A DNA stretch of 64,000 bases, taken from NCBI RefSeq assembly GCF_008365295.1, contig NZ_CP043505.1, forward strand, positions 310,001 through 374,000, in the 5' to 3' direction. Below, piece after piece: positions 44,099 through 53,475 of this stretch (positions are counted from its first letter, which is position 1; each line of letters begins with the position of its first letter). Made by a program: the position numbers and the translations under genes. Below the pieces are notes generated by a model. It was not told the DNA's origin, made no database searches, and saw only the letters and a list, made by a program, of their open reading frames with translations. The DNA comes from Agromyces intestinalis (GTDB lineage: Bacteria; Actinomycetota; Actinomycetes; Actinomycetales; Microbacteriaceae).

Positions 44099-46618
44099 CT
44101 ACTCGCGGATCGCGGCGCCGGTGCGCTCGCCCGCGAGCGCCGCGCCCGCGAGCTTCGCCTCACTGGCCTCTGCCGCGGTGAGCGTGCGATCGGGCGCCCG
44201 GAAGCGCAGCGCGAACGTGAGGCTCTTGCGGTCGCCGGCGACGCCGGCACCGCGATAGTCGTCGACCAGCGCGAGGTGCTCGAGCAGTTCGTCGGCGCCC
44301 TCGCGTACCGCGCGCTCGACCTCGGCCGCGGGCACGTCGCGCGCGACCACGAGCGAGAGGTCCTGTGTGGCCGCCGGGAACGTGCCGAGCGCGTGCGCCT
44401 CGATGGGCTCGCCGGCCGCGATGACGGCGTCGAGGTCGAGCTCGGCGACCGCGACGACGCGCGGCAGGTCGAGCTCGTCGGCGATGGCCGGGTGCAGCTC
44501 GCCGGCATACCCGATGACCGCTCCGCCGAGTCGGATCTCGGCGGTGCGACCCGGGTGCAGCGCGTGGTGGCTGCCCTGCGCGAACTCGACCTCGACGCCC
44601 GCGGCGAACGCGATCTCACGCACGCGATCGAGCGCGTCGGCGAGGCCGGCCGCGACCGGCAGCTGCCCGGGTGCCTTATCGACCACGTCGCCGAGCACGA
44701 GCACTGCGGCATGGCGGGGCTGAGCGGGCAGACCCGCGTTCAGCGCCGCGAGCGCGGCGTCGGCGGGCAGCGCGGCGCCGACGGGCAGCTCGGCGCTGCC
44801 GAGCGTGCCGCCGACCGCCGGCAGGAACACCAGGCCGAGCTCGAACAGGTCGAGGTCGGTGAACCCGCGCGAGAGATTGCGACGCGCCACGTCGATGAGC
44901 CCGGGCAGCAGCGAGCGGCGCAGGTACGGCGTCGACGCGTCGAGCGCGTTCGCCACCTTCACCTGCGGCACGGATGCCCCGTCGACGCTGCCGAACCTGA
45001 GGTTCTCGTCGGCGGTCACGAATGGGAACGCGAGCACCTCGGTGGCGCCGGCACCCGCGAGCACGTCGGCGACCTGCTTGCGCAGGCGCTGCGAGCGCGT
45101 GAGGCCGCGACCGGGTGGGGCGACGGGCAGCACCGACGGGATGCGGTGGTAGCCGACGAGCCGGGCGACCTCTTCGGCCAGATCCTGCTTGAGCTGCAGG
45201 TCGGGGCGCCAGCTCGGCGGCACGACCTCGAAACCGGCATCGGTACCGGTGACAGCGCCGCCGATCTCGGCGAGCGCGTCGTGCACCTCGTCGTCGGTCG
45301 CCTCGACGCCGACGAGCGCGGTGACGAAGCCGTGCGGCAGCAGGATCGCGGTGCGGCCGGGTGCCTCGCCGACGATCGAGCCCGTGTCGGCGGTGCCGCC
45401 GGCGAGCTCGACCATGAGCTGCGCCACGCGCGCCGCGGCCGCCTCGGCGATCTGCGGGTCGACACCGCGCTCGAAGCGCTTGGATGCCTCGCTGGGCAGC
45501 TTGTGCCGGCGCGCGGTGCGCGCGATCGACACGGGGTCGAAGTTCGCCGCCTCGATGAGCACATTGCGGGTCGACTCGCCCATCTCGGTGTCGGCGCCGC
45601 CCATGACGCCCGCGAGGCCGATGGGGCCGCGGTCGTCGGTGATGAGCAGGTCTTCGGCGTCGAGCGTGCGCTCCTTCTCGTCGAGCGTGGTCAGCTGCTC
45701 GCCCGGCTGCGCGCGCCGCACGACGATGCCGCCCTGCAGGCGGTCGAGGTCGTAGCCGTGGATCGGCTGGCCGAGCTCGAGCATGACGTAGTTGGTGATG
45801 TCGACGAGCAGCGACAGCGATCGGATGCCGGCGAGCTTCAGCCGGGCGATCATCCACGGGGGCGTCGGGCGCGACGGGTCGACACCGCGCACGATACGGG
45901 TCGCGAACACGCTCGCACCGATCTTTCCGCGGATCGGCGCCTCGTCGCGGATCTCGACGGGGAACGCGTCGCCCGAGACATCCGCCACCTCGGCCCGCTC
46001 GACCGGGTCGCGGAACCGGGCGCCCGTGGCATGCGCGTACTCGCGCGCCACGCCGCGGATCGAGAACGCGTAGCCGCGGTCGGGCGTGACGTTGATCTCG
46101 ATCGCCGCGTCGTCGAGGCCGAGCAGCGCGATCGCGTCGGTGCCGACCGGCGCCTCGATGCCGAGCGTCGACAGCCGCAGGATTCCGTCGTGGTCTTCAC
46201 CGAGACCGAGCTCGCGCGCCGAGGCGATCATGCCGTCGGAGACGTGCCCGTAGGTCTTCCGCGCCGCGATCGGGAACGGGCCGGGCAGCACCGAGCCGGG
46301 CAGCGTCACGACGACCTGGTCGCCGACGAAGAAGTTGCGGGCGCCGCAGACGATGCCGTGCACGGCCTCGCCGCCGTCGGCCGCCTGCTCACCGTCGGGT
46401 GCGACGCGAACCTGACACCAGCGGATGATCTTGCCGTTGGACTGCGGCTCCTCGACGAAGTCGAGCACCTCGCCCACCACGATCGGGCCCTGCACCTCGA
46501 ACGTGTGCACGTCCTCTTCTTCGAGGCCGACCTTCACCAGGGCGGCGTGCACCTCTTCGGGCGTCGTGCCGGGCACGAGCTCGACGTACTCGGCGAGCCA
46601 GCTCAGGGGTACTCGCAT
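44099..46618 (-). CDS. pheT: Phenylalanyl-tRNA synthetase beta subunit
   Basis: An 839-residue subunit. The N-terminus RVPLSWLAEYVEL and VVGEVLDFVEEPQSNGKIIRWCQVRV form the B1/EMAP-like tRNA-binding domain; residues about 210-400 include the B3/B4 editing region; PSWRPDLQLKQDLAEEVARLVGYHRIP is the B5 domain; and the last 95 residues (FPAATQDLSLVVARDVPAAEVE) are the ferredoxin-like anticodon-binding domain. It works with PheS as an alpha2beta2 enzyme. ATG at 46618, 2 nt after pheS. Confidence 0.97.
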   Translation of the reverse strand: MRVPLSWLAEYVELVPGTTPEEVHAALVKVGLEEEDVHTFEVQGPIVVGEVLDFVEEPQSNGKIIRWCQVRVAPDGEQAADGGEAVHGIVCGARNFFVGDQVVVTLPGSVLPGPFPIAARKTYGHVSDGMIASARELGLGEDHDGILRLSTLGIEAPVGTDAIALLGLDDAAIEINVTPDRGYAFSIRGVAREYAHATGARFRDPVERAEVADVSGDAFPVEIRDEAPIRGKIGASVFATRIVRGVDPSRPTPPWMIARLKLAGIRSLSLLVDITNYVMLELGQPIHGYDLDRLQGGIVVRRAQPGEQLTTLDEKERTLDAEDLLITDDRGPIGLAGVMGGADTEMGESTRNVLIEAANFDPVSIARTARRHKLPSEASKRFERGVDPQIAEAAAARVAQLMVELAGGTADTGSIVGEAPGRTAILLPHGFVTALVGVEATDDEVHDALAEIGGAVTGTDAGFEVVPPSWRPDLQLKQDLAEEVARLVGYHRIPSVLPVAPPGRGLTRSQRLRKQVADVLAGAGATEVLAFPFVTADENLRFGSVDGASVPQVKVANALDASTPYLRRSLLPGLIDVARRNLSRGFTDLDLFELGLVFLPAVGGTLGSAELPVGAALPADAALAALNAGLPAQPRHAAVLVLGDVVDKAPGQLPVAAGLADALDRVREIAFAAGVEVEFAQGSHHALHPGRTAEIRLGGAVIGYAGELHPAIADELDLPRVVAVAELDLDAVIAAGEPIEAHALGTFPAATQDLSLVVARDVPAAEVERAVREGADELLEHLALVDDYRGAGVAGDRKSLTFALRFRAPDRTLTAAEASEAKLAGAALAGERTGAAIRE

Positions 46619-46620
46619 CG

Positions 46621-47661
46621 TCAGACCACCATTCCGAACTGCTGGGAGAAGCGGATGTCGCCCTCGGCCATGTCGCGCATGTCCTGGACGTCGTTGCGGA
46701 GCATGAGCCCGCGCTCGATGCCCATGCCGAACGCGAAGCCCGAGTACACCTCGGGGTCGATGCCCGCCGAACGCAGCACGTTCGGGTGCACCATGCCGCA
46801 GCCACCCCACTCGATCCAGCGCGCGCCGCCCTTGAAGGTCGGGTGCCAGAAGTCGAGCTCGGCGCTCGGCTCGGTGAACGGGAAGAAGCTCGGCCGCAGG
46901 CGCACCTTGGCCTCGTCGCCGAAGATCGACTTCACGAAGTGGTCGAGGGTGCCCTTCAGGTGGGCCATCGTGAGGCCCCGGTCGACCGCGAGCCCCTCGA
47001 ACTGCATGAACACCGGAAGGTGCGTGGCGTCGAACTCGTCGGTGCGGTACACCCGACCCGGAGCGAGCACGTAGATCGGCACCTCGCGGTCGAGCATCGC
47101 GCGCACCTGCACCGGGCTGGTGTGCGTGCGCAGCACGAGGTGCGCCTCGGGCGGGTCGATGAAGAAGGTGTCCTGCATCGCACGCGCGGGGTGGTCGGCG
47201 TCGAAGTTCAGCGCGTCGAAGTTGAACCACTCGCTCTCGACCTCGGGGCCTTCGGCGATCTCCCAGCCCATCCCGGTGAACACCTCGCTCACCCGGTCCT
47301 GCAGCAGGGTCAGCGGATGCCTCGCACCCGTGCGGCGTCGCGACGGCAACGCCGTGACGTCGACCGCCTCTGCGGCCAGCTGCGCCTCGGCCTCGGCGGC
47401 CGTGATCTCGGCCTCTCGCGCGGCGAACGCCTGGTTCACCCGGCCGCGGGCCTGCCCCACGAGCTTGCCGAGGGCGGCCTTCTGGTCGTTCGGCACATCG
47501 CGCAGCAGCGCGTTCAGCTTCGCAAGCGTCGACTTCTCGCCGGAGTGCTCGGCGCGGGCCTGCTTCAGCACGGCGGAGTCGTTCGCCGCCGCGATCGCGG
47601 CGAGCGCCGCTTCGACGGCCGCGTCGACCGCGGGTTCGGTGATTTCACTGGGCTCGGACAC
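46621..47661 (-). CDS. pheS: Phenylalanyl-tRNA synthetase alpha subunit
   Basis: A 346-residue class II synthetase subunit. HPLTLLQDRVSEVFTGMGWEIAEGPEVE begins the catalytic domain, GRVYRTDEFDATHLPVFMQFEGL is motif 2 and GFAFGMGIERGLML is motif 3. The N-terminal coiled coil that binds tRNA covers residues 1-95. GTG 47661 is preferred over an in-frame TTG at 47667. The 11-mer occurs at 47314 in a third reading frame (ARHP). Confidence 0.96.
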   Translation of the reverse strand: MSEPSEITEPAVDAAVEAALAAIAAANDSAVLKQARAEHSGEKSTLAKLNALLRDVPNDQKAALGKLVGQARGRVNQAFAAREAEITAAEAEAQLAAEAVDVTALPSRRRTGARHPLTLLQDRVSEVFTGMGWEIAEGPEVESEWFNFDALNFDADHPARAMQDTFFIDPPEAHLVLRTHTSPVQVRAMLDREVPIYVLAPGRVYRTDEFDATHLPVFMQFEGLAVDRGLTMAHLKGTLDHFVKSIFGDEAKVRLRPSFFPFTEPSAELDFWHPTFKGGARWIEWGGCGMVHPNVLRSAGIDPEVYSGFAFGMGIERGLMLRNDVQDMRDMAEGDIRFSQQFGMVV

Positions 47662-47703
47662 GAGCAACGAGTCTACCGGCGCGGGCGCGAGGCATCCGAC
47701 CGG

Positions 47704-48642
47704 CTAAACGAGCGGTCCGCCCGCGGAGTGTCCCGTATCGGAGCGGCGCGCTTCGGCATTCGCCTTCGCCAGGAGCATCGCCTGGCCGGGGTCGTCGGGT
47801 GGCAGCCGCTGACCGCTCGATCGAGCAGCGGTGCGCTTGGACAGCCACCTGGCGAACCACGAGAGCAGGAGGTTCATCGTGAGATACAACGCCAGCGCGA
47901 CGACGAAGAGCGAGAAGAGGTAGCGGTTGCCGTAGAAGCTCGCGAGGTTGTTGAGCGTGACGCGCATGAGTTCGACGTAGCCGACGATGTAGCCGAGCGA
48001 CGTGTCCTTCAACAGCACGACGAGCTGAGCGACGATGATCGGGAGCATCTGGCGGAACGCCTGCGGGAACTCGACGAGCATCTTCGACTGCAGCGACCGC
48101 ATCCCGAGGCTGAGACCCGCCTCGCGCTGGCCTCGCGGCAACGCGGCGAGTCCCGCGCGAAGCGCCTCGCCGATCAGCGCGCCGTTGTAGAGCGTCAGCG
48201 CGGCCACGACCGCCCAGAACGCCCCGGTCTGCAGCACCAGGAGGATGAAGAGCATCATCAGCAGCACGGGCATGCCGCGGAAGAACTCGAGCACGATCGC
48301 GGTCGGGATACGGATCCACGCGATCTCCGAGCTGCGCAGCAGGGAGAACAGGATGCCCGCCGCCACCGCCAGCACCGCAGCGGTCAGCGCCGCACGCAGC
48401 GTGCCCCACACGCCTTCGAAGATGATGAAGCGCCACACCTGCGGGTCGGCGAAGATGTCCCACCGGCTGGGATCGAAGAAGCCGGGCAGGGTGATGCCGC
48501 CGCTCTCGCGCGGGGCCGCGAGCGTGAGCGCGATCCAACCGAGCGCGGCGAGGATGAGGACGCCCGCGACGATCGACGAGATCAGCGAGACTCGGCGGGC
48601 CCTGGGGCCCGGAGCATCGAACAGCACACTCGAACCGCTCAT
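47704..48642 (-). CDS. gluD: Amino acid ABC transporter permease (GluD-like)
   Basis: A 312-residue inner-membrane permease of the His/Glu/Gln/Arg family. The EAA loop is EALRAGLAALPRGQREAGLSLGMRSLQSKMLVEFPQAFRQMLP (about residues 170-210). Five or six membrane segments; a long N-terminal extension with an extra helix (LISSIVAGVLILAALGWIAL) is usual for GluD-type permeases. The ATG overlaps the gluC stop (ATGA). Substrate glutamate is inferred from gene order. Confidence 0.9.
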   Translation of the reverse strand: MSGSSVLFDAPGPRARRVSLISSIVAGVLILAALGWIALTLAAPRESGGITLPGFFDPSRWDIFADPQVWRFIIFEGVWGTLRAALTAAVLAVAAGILFSLLRSSEIAWIRIPTAIVLEFFRGMPVLLMMLFILLVLQTGAFWAVVAALTLYNGALIGEALRAGLAALPRGQREAGLSLGMRSLQSKMLVEFPQAFRQMLPIIVAQLVVLLKDTSLGYIVGYVELMRVTLNNLASFYGNRYLFSLFVVALALYLTMNLLLSWFARWLSKRTAARSSGQRLPPDDPGQAMLLAKANAEARRSDTGHSAGGPLV

Positions 48643-49286
48643 CGCTGCACCACCCACTTCCGCTCGAGCTGGGCCGCGATCACGCCCAGCGGGATCGTGA
48701 TCGCGAGATACAGGGTCGCGGCGCCGAGCAGCACCGCGATGACGGCGTTCCCGTGCGCGTTCGCGAGTTCACGAGCGGCTGCGAAGGTCTCGAAGACGAA
48801 AAACCCGCCCGCCACCGAAGTGTTCTTCGTCAACGCGATGAAGACGTTGATCAACGGCGGGATGGTCATGCGGAACGCCTGCGGAAGCACGATGAGGCTC
48901 ACCGTCTGCCCGAACCCGAGGCCCACGCTCCGCGCGGCCTCGGCCTGACCCACCGGCACGCCGTTGATTCCCGACCGCAGCGCCTCCGCCACGAACGGCG
49001 ACGTGTACACCGAGAGCCCGATCATGGCTGCGGTCGCGTAGTCGAGACGCGAACCGAGGTACGGAAGGATGATCGCGCAGAAGAACAGCACCAGCGTGAG
49101 CGGCGTGTTGCGCACGATCTCGGTGTACGTCGTCGCGAACCCGCGCAGCGACGCCACCGGCGAGATGCGCATCGCGGCGATGAGCGTGCCGATCACGAGG
49201 GCCGAGACCCCGCTGACGCCAAGCAGCAGCAGGGTCATGCTGAAGCCGCGCCAGTAGGTCGGCAGATTGTCGATGACGACGTCCAC
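48639..49286 (-). CDS. gluC: Amino acid ABC transporter permease (GluC-like)
   Basis: A 215-residue permease. It has five membrane segments and the EAA loop EALRSGINGVPVGQAEAARSVGLGFGQTVSLIVLPQAFRMTIPP (about residues 100-143), the contact site with the ATPase. GTG start at 49286 with a strong AAAGGAGGAG upstream. A 12-bp hairpin lies between it and gluB. Confidence 0.92.
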   Translation of the reverse strand: MDVVIDNLPTYWRGFSMTLLLLGVSGVSALVIGTLIAAMRISPVASLRGFATTYTEIVRNTPLTLVLFFCAIILPYLGSRLDYATAAMIGLSVYTSPFVAEALRSGINGVPVGQAEAARSVGLGFGQTVSLIVLPQAFRMTIPPLINVFIALTKNTSVAGGFFVFETFAAARELANAHGNAVIAVLLGAATLYLAITIPLGVIAAQLERKWVVQR

Positions 49287-49318
49287 GCTCCTCCTTTCTG
49301 TGCCCGTCGGGCGGTGGT

Positions 49319-49348
49319 GCGGCCCGGGCGCTCGAACGCCCGGGCCGC
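49319..49348 (-). terminator. Intercistronic hairpin between gluB and gluC
   Basis: Perfect 12-bp stem, GCGGCCCGGGCG (49319-49330) and CGCCCGGGCCGC (49337-49348), loop CTCGAA. It starts 7 bp after the gluB stop, with no U-run. Such structures often protect or partly end the mRNA so that binding protein is made in excess over permease (inference). Confidence 0.65.
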
Positions 49349-49355
49349 GAACCGA

Positions 49356-50222
49356 TCAGTAGCGGTCGACCGCGGGCGGATCGACGAACGGCAGGACGGT
49401 TCCGGCGGTGGAGTTCCACGCCTCCTCGTACCGGCCGTCCTCGAACGACGCCTCGAGCACGTCGTTGATCCACATCCGGAACTCGGTGTCGTCGAGCTTC
49501 AGCCCGATGCCGTACGGCTCCTCGGTGAACGGCTTGCCGACGACCTTGAACTCGCCCTCGTTCTGGGCCACGAGGCCCGCCAGGATCACGTTGTCGGTCG
49601 ACACGGCGACGACCTGGCCGCTGCGAAGCGGCTCCAGGCAGTTGGTGTACGTGTCGGTCTCGAGCACCTCGGCGCCGAGCTCCTTCAGGTTCGCCGCGGG
49701 CGTCGAGCCCGTGACCGAGCACACCGGCTGGCCGACGAGGTCGTCTTCGCTCTTGATGTCGTCGTTGTCGGACAGCACGAGGATCGACTGGCCGGCCATG
49801 AAGTACGGGCCCGCGAACGAGACGACCTCCTTGCGGGCGTCGTTGATCGTGTACGTCGCCACCACGATGTCGACCTGGCCGTTCTCGATGAACGGCTCGC
49901 GGTTGGCCGACACGGTCTCGACCCACTCGATGTTCTCTTCATCGATACCGAGTTCGCTCGCGATGATCTTGGCGATCTCGACGTCGAAGCCGACGGGCAC
50001 GCCGTCGGGGCCGACGAGGCCGAAGAGCGGCTGGTCGAACTTCGTGCCGACCGTGATGGTGCCCGCCTCCGAGAGACGCTCCATTGTGCTGCCCGCGGGG
50101 AAGGTGGGGGCCGTCTCGTCGGCGGGCTCCTCGGTAGCACCGGTGTCGCCGCCGGCACAGCCGGCGAGCACGAGCGCGGTTGCGGCGGCAGCCGCCGCGA
50201 GCGCGATTCTCATACGTGTCAT
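49356..50222 (-). CDS. gluB: Glutamate-type substrate-binding lipoprotein
   Basis: A 288-residue periplasmic-binding-protein homologue anchored as a lipoprotein: signal peptide MRIALAAAAAATALVLAGC with the lipobox LAGC. The mature domain reads TITVGTKFDQPLFGLVGPDG, GFDVEIAKIIASELGI and RKEVVSFAGPYFMAG, as in family 3 amino-acid-binding proteins. The linker after Cys is acidic and Thr-rich. ATG 50222 is preferred (AGAGG upstream); an ATG at 50213 is also possible. Confidence 0.93.
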   Translation of the reverse strand: MTRMRIALAAAAAATALVLAGCAGGDTGATEEPADETAPTFPAGSTMERLSEAGTITVGTKFDQPLFGLVGPDGVPVGFDVEIAKIIASELGIDEENIEWVETVSANREPFIENGQVDIVVATYTINDARKEVVSFAGPYFMAGQSILVLSDNDDIKSEDDLVGQPVCSVTGSTPAANLKELGAEVLETDTYTNCLEPLRSGQVVAVSTDNVILAGLVAQNEGEFKVVGKPFTEEPYGIGLKLDDTEFRMWINDVLEASFEDGRYEEAWNSTAGTVLPFVDPPAVDRY

Positions 50223-50276
50223 CTCTTTGCCTCTTCTCCTGTGTGGTGTTTCCTCGCCGCTCGTGGCAGCGCAGGT

Positions 50277-51089
50277 CTAGTGCGCGAGGATCTTGGAGAG
50301 GAAGTCCTTCGCCCGATCGGACTTCGGGTGGTCGAAGAACTCGGCCGGCGGCGCCTCCTCGACGATGCGGCCGTCGGCCATGAACAGCACGCGGTCGGCC
50401 GCCTTGCGTGCGAAGCCCATCTCGTGGGTGACGACGATCATGGTCATGCCCTGGTCGGCGAGGCCGACCATGACGTCGAGGACCTCGTTGATCATCTCGG
50501 GGTCGAGCGCGCTCGTGGGCTCGTCCATGAGGATGACCTTCGGGTTCATCGCGAGCGAACGGGCGATCGCGACACGCTGCTGCTGGCCGCCCGAGAGCTG
50601 TGCCGGCAGCTTCTTCGCCTGGTTCGCGACGCCGACCCGCTCGAGCAGCTCCATCGCCTTCTGCTCGGCGTCCTTGCGCTTCATGCCCTTCACCTTGATG
50701 GGCGCGAGCGTCACGTTCTCGAGCACGGTCTTGTGCGCGAACAGGTTGAACGACTGGAACACCATGCCGACATCGGCGCGCAGCTTCGCGAGTCCCTTGC
50801 CCTCCTCGGGCAGACGCTGACCGTCGATGGTGATCGTGCCGGAGTCGATGGTCTCGAGCCGATTGATCGCACGGCACAGCGTGGACTTGCCCGACCCCGA
50901 CGGGCCGATCACCACGACCACCTCACCGCGGTTCACGACGGTGTTGATGTCGTTCAGCACGTGCAGGTCGCCGAAGTGCTTGTTGACGTGCTCGATCACG
51001 ACAAGCGGCTCGCCGCGCCGGACGGAGATGTTCGAGGTCGGCGCCGGGGTGGTGGCCGGCGTGGGCGAAGCCGGCTGCGAGGTGCTCAT
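50277..51089 (-). CDS. gluA: Amino acid ABC transporter ATP-binding protein
   Basis: A 270-residue ATPase. Walker [10 protein letters not shown] is at about residues 57-65, the ABC signature [15 protein letters not shown] near 163, Walker [13 protein letters not shown] and the switch His in VVTHEMGF. The first 25 residues form a low-complexity extension rich in Thr, Pro and Ala. First gene of the gluABCD-ordered operon; it energises GluB-delivered uptake through GluC and GluD. Confidence 0.95.
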   Translation of the reverse strand: MSTSQPASPTPATTPAPTSNISVRRGEPLVVIEHVNKHFGDLHVLNDINTVVNRGEVVVVIGPSGSGKSTLCRAINRLETIDSGTITIDGQRLPEEGKGLAKLRADVGMVFQSFNLFAHKTVLENVTLAPIKVKGMKRKDAEQKAMELLERVGVANQAKKLPAQLSGGQQQRVAIARSLAMNPKVILMDEPTSALDPEMINEVLDVMVGLADQGMTMIVVTHEMGFARKAADRVLFMADGRIVEEAPPAEFFDHPKSDRAKDFLSKILAH

Positions 51090-51170
51090 TCCCCCAAACT
51101 AGGGAGGTTCGGCACCGACACGCCACGGACGCGGCGAGGCGGTTATCGATTCGTGACGCGCGAGGAGTGC

Positions 51171-51971
51171 TCAGCTGCGGTGCGCGAAGGCGCTCTCGTA
51201 GAGGCAGACGGATGCCGCGGTCGCGAGGTTCATCGATTCGGCATGCCCGTAGATGGGCACCGTCACCACGCGATCGGCGAGCGCGAGCTGGTCGTCGTCG
51301 AGCCCGTGCGCCTCGTTGCCGAAGAGCCACGCGGTCGGACCGGCGAGCACGCCCTCCTCGCGGACTGACAGCAGATCCTCGCCCTTCACGTCCGCCGCGA
51401 GTACCGCGAGCCCGGCCTCTCTCGCGCGCGACAGCACGTCGTCGAGATGCGCGCCGACGGCGACCGGCAGGTGGAAGATCGACCCCGTCGTCGACCGCAC
51501 GACCTTCGGGTTGTACAGGTCGACGGCGCGACCCGAGAAGATCACCGCATCGGCGCCTGCGGCGTCGGCCGCACGCACGATGGTGCCGGCGTTGCCGGGG
51601 TCGCGCACCTCCTCGAGGATCGCAACGAGTCGAGGCTTCTGGGCGAAGACGTCCTTCACCGCCGTCGGGAACTGCCGGCACACCGCGACGAAGCCCTGCG
51701 GCGTGACGGTGTCCGCCATCGCGTCGAGCACCTCCTCGGTGACGAATTCGACCTCGAGGTCGGCCGCGAACGCCGCTCGTGCGAGCTGGTCGTACCGCTC
51801 GAACGCGGTGGGAGTGGCGAACAGCTCGACCACGAGTTCGGGGCGGAATCGCAGGGCCTCGGACACCGCCTGCGGTCCCTCGAGCAGGAACAGGCCGCTC
51901 TCGTGTCGGGCGGGCTTCTTCGCGAGCTTCGCCACCGCGCGCACGCGCGGCGATCGCGGGTTCTCGAGCAT
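51171..51971 (-). CDS. TrmH/SpoU-family RNA methyltransferase
   Basis: A 266-residue SPOUT methyltransferase. An N-terminal substrate-binding domain (FLLEGPQAVSEALRFRPELVVELFAT) precedes the knotted domain with motif 1 VRDPGNAGTIVRAADAAGADAVIF, motif 2 AWLFGNEAHGLDDDQLALADRVVTVPIYGHAESMNLATAASVCLYE. It should 2'-O-methylate a ribose in rRNA or tRNA; the exact site is unknown. In Actinobacteria it often stands near infC-rpmI-rplT as here. Confidence 0.92.
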   Translation of the reverse strand: MLENPRSPRVRAVAKLAKKPARHESGLFLLEGPQAVSEALRFRPELVVELFATPTAFERYDQLARAAFAADLEVEFVTEEVLDAMADTVTPQGFVAVCRQFPTAVKDVFAQKPRLVAILEEVRDPGNAGTIVRAADAAGADAVIFSGRAVDLYNPKVVRSTTGSIFHLPVAVGAHLDDVLSRAREAGLAVLAADVKGEDLLSVREEGVLAGPTAWLFGNEAHGLDDDQLALADRVVTVPIYGHAESMNLATAASVCLYESAFAHRS

Positions 51972-51992
51972 GCGTCCAGTCTAGGGACGGCC

Positions 51993-52027
51993 GGATGCCT
52001 CGCCGCGGCGCCGCGCGCGAGGCATCC
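51993..52027. repeat. Inverted pair of the CGGATGCCTCG motif forming a hairpin
   Basis: GGATGCCTCGC (51993-52003) faces GCGAGGCATCC (52017-52027). The segment between is itself a palindrome (CGCGGCGCCGCG), so one long stem of about 17 bp with a single bulge can form. It lies about 20 bp upstream of the TrmH-type start codon. Confidence 0.7.
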
Positions 52028-52048
52028 CGCCTGCTCGCCTGACCTCAC

Positions 52049-52099
52049 GGGGTCGCTCGTGGTCGCGTGCCGGGTCGCGGAGCGACCACGAGCGACCCC
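52049..52099. repeat. Perfect 18-bp inverted repeat
   Basis: GGGGTCGCTCGTGGTCGC (52049-52066) and GCGACCACGAGCGACCCC (52082-52099), loop 15 nt. No U-run on either strand. It lies between the rplT terminator and the TrmH-type gene and could be a REP-like element, an extra terminator or a protein site. Confidence 0.75.
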
Positions 52100-52155
52100 G
52101 ACGAACGAATGCGCGATGGGACGGCGCGTGCCGCGAGGCATCCGGGGCATGCGAA

Positions 52156-52187
52156 ACGGCCCGGCTCCCCGAAGGGTGCCGGGCCGT
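52156..52187 (-). terminator. Terminator of the infC-rpmI-rplT operon
   Basis: Perfect 10-bp stem ACGGCCCGGC (52156-52165) and GCCGGGCCGT (52178-52187), followed on the minus strand by TTCG. It begins 16 bp after the rplT stop. Confidence 0.8.
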
Positions 52188-52203
52188 TCGTGCCGAAGCG
52201 GGC

Positions 52204-52590
52204 TTACGCCGCGTTCTTGGGCGCGTTGACGTCGCCCGGAAGCGCCTGCTTCGCCGACTCGACGAGCGCCGCGAACGTCGCGGGCTCGTTGACGGCGAGC
52301 TCGGCGAGGATGCGACGGTCGACCTCGATGCCGGCCAGGTTCAGGCCCTGGATGAAGCGGTTGTAGGTGAGGCCGTGCTGACGCGAGGCCGCGTTGATGC
52401 GCTGGATCCAGAGGCGACGGAAGTCGCCCTTCTTCGCGCGGCGGTCGTTGTACGCGTAGACGAGGGAGTGGGTGACCTGCTCCTTCGCCTTGCGGTAGAG
52501 GCGCGACCGCTGACCGCGGTAGCCCTCGGCGCGCTCGAGGATGACCCGACGCTTCTTGTGGGCGTTGACGGCCCTCTTCACTCTTGCCAT
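52204..52590 (-). CDS. rplT: 50S ribosomal protein L20
   Basis: A 128-residue, very basic protein. [37 protein letters not shown] and [38 protein letters not shown] are textbook L20. It binds 23S rRNA early in 50S assembly and in some bacteria represses its own operon. Third gene of infC-rpmI-rplT, 30 bp after rpmI. Confidence 0.98.
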   Translation of the reverse strand: MARVKRAVNAHKKRRVILERAEGYRGQRSRLYRKAKEQVTHSLVYAYNDRRAKKGDFRRLWIQRINAASRQHGLTYNRFIQGLNLAGIEVDRRILAELAVNEPATFAALVESAKQALPGDVNAPKNAA

Positions 52591-52620
52591 GACTGTTTCT
52601 TCCTTACGGGTCTGGCCGGG

Positions 52621-52815
52621 TCAGCGGCCGAGGAGCTTCTTGATGACCTTGGTGTCGGGCGCCGACAGGACCTTGTCCTGGTTGAGACGGCGGGTGCGCA
52701 CCGAGGACTTGCCCTCGAGGTTGTGGCGCATGCCGGCCTGCTGCTTCTTGAGCTTGCCGGTACCGGTGATCTTGAAGCGCTTCTTGGACCCGGAGTGGGT
52801 CTTCTGCTTCGGCAT
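52621..52815 (-). CDS. rpmI: 50S ribosomal protein L35
   Basis: A 64-residue protein: [22 protein letters not shown] at the start and the end [10 protein letters not shown] fit L35 throughout. Between infC and rplT, as is standard. Start ATG 52815 with AAGGAG upstream. Confidence 0.97.
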   Translation of the reverse strand: MPKQKTHSGSKKRFKITGTGKLKKQQAGMRHNLEGKSSVRTRRLNQDKVLSAPDTKVIKKLLGR

Positions 52816-52862
52816 TCTCGTGTTTCTCCTTGGTTCTGCCGCCACGGGTGGCGGAGTGGGGG

Positions 52863-53462
52863 TTACTGCGCCTCGGACTCCGCGACGGCTTCCGCCGCCG
52901 GGCGCGCCTTCGCCGCAGCACGTTGTGCGTTCTGCTCGGCCTTGGCCTCGGACTTGTTCTTCAGAGGAGCGATGACCATGACCATGTTGCGGCCGTCGAT
53001 CGTGGGGTTGTGCTCGACGGTGCCGAACTCCGCCACGTCTTCAGCGAAGCGCTGCAGGAGGCGCACGCCCATCTCGGGACGCGACTGCTCGCGACCCCGG
53101 AATAGGATCATGGCCTTCACCTTGTCGCCGGCCTTCAGGAAGCCCACGGCGCGCTTCATCTTGGTCTCGTAGTCGTGCTTGTCGATCTTGAGGCGGAACC
53201 GGACCTCTTTGAGGATGGTGTTCGCCTGGTTGCGCCGGGCTTCCTTCGCCTTCTGCGCAGCCTCGTACTTGTACTTGCCGTAGTCCATGATCTTGACGAC
53301 CGGCGGACGCGAGTTCGGAGCGACCTCGACGAGGTCGAGGTCTGCCTCCTGCGCGAGCCGCAGGGCCACCTCGATCTTCACGACGCCGACCTGTTCTCCG
53401 CCGGGGCCCACGAGGCGGACCTCGGGGACGCGGATACGGTCATTGGTACGCGGATCGCTGAT
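52863..53462 (-). CDS. infC: Translation initiation factor IF-3 (apparent AUC start)
   Basis: A 199-residue factor if read from ATC at 53462, giving [23 protein letters not shown], the normal IF-3 N-terminus. Taking the first GTG (53411) would cut off those residues. AGAGGAG (rc of 53469-53475) sits 6 nt before the ATC. IF-3 genes often start with AUU or AUC, which lets IF-3 repress its own translation (established in E. coli). The linker helix and C-domain ([52 protein letters not shown]) are complete, with an Ala/Glu-rich tail. Confidence 0.93.
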   Translation of the reverse strand: MSDPRTNDRIRVPEVRLVGPGGEQVGVVKIEVALRLAQEADLDLVEVAPNSRPPVVKIMDYGKYKYEAAQKAKEARRNQANTILKEVRFRLKIDKHDYETKMKRAVGFLKAGDKVKAMILFRGREQSRPEMGVRLLQRFAEDVAEFGTVEHNPTIDGRNMVMVIAPLKNKSEAKAEQNAQRAAAKARPAAEAVAESEAQ

Positions 53463-53468
53463 GCGTGT

Positions 53469-53475
53469 CTCCTCT
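53469..53475 (-). promoter_or_regulatory. Ribosome binding site that decides the infC start
   Basis: AGAGGAG on the minus strand, 6 nt before ATC 53462, while the GTG at 53411 lacks such a site. This is the main evidence for a non-AUG start. Confidence 0.75.

Noticed and set aside
44093..47074. Very long plus-strand open frame of 993 codons opposite pheS/pheT
   Set aside because: It is the complement of two well-conserved synthetase genes, has no family features and reflects high G+C in the third codon position.
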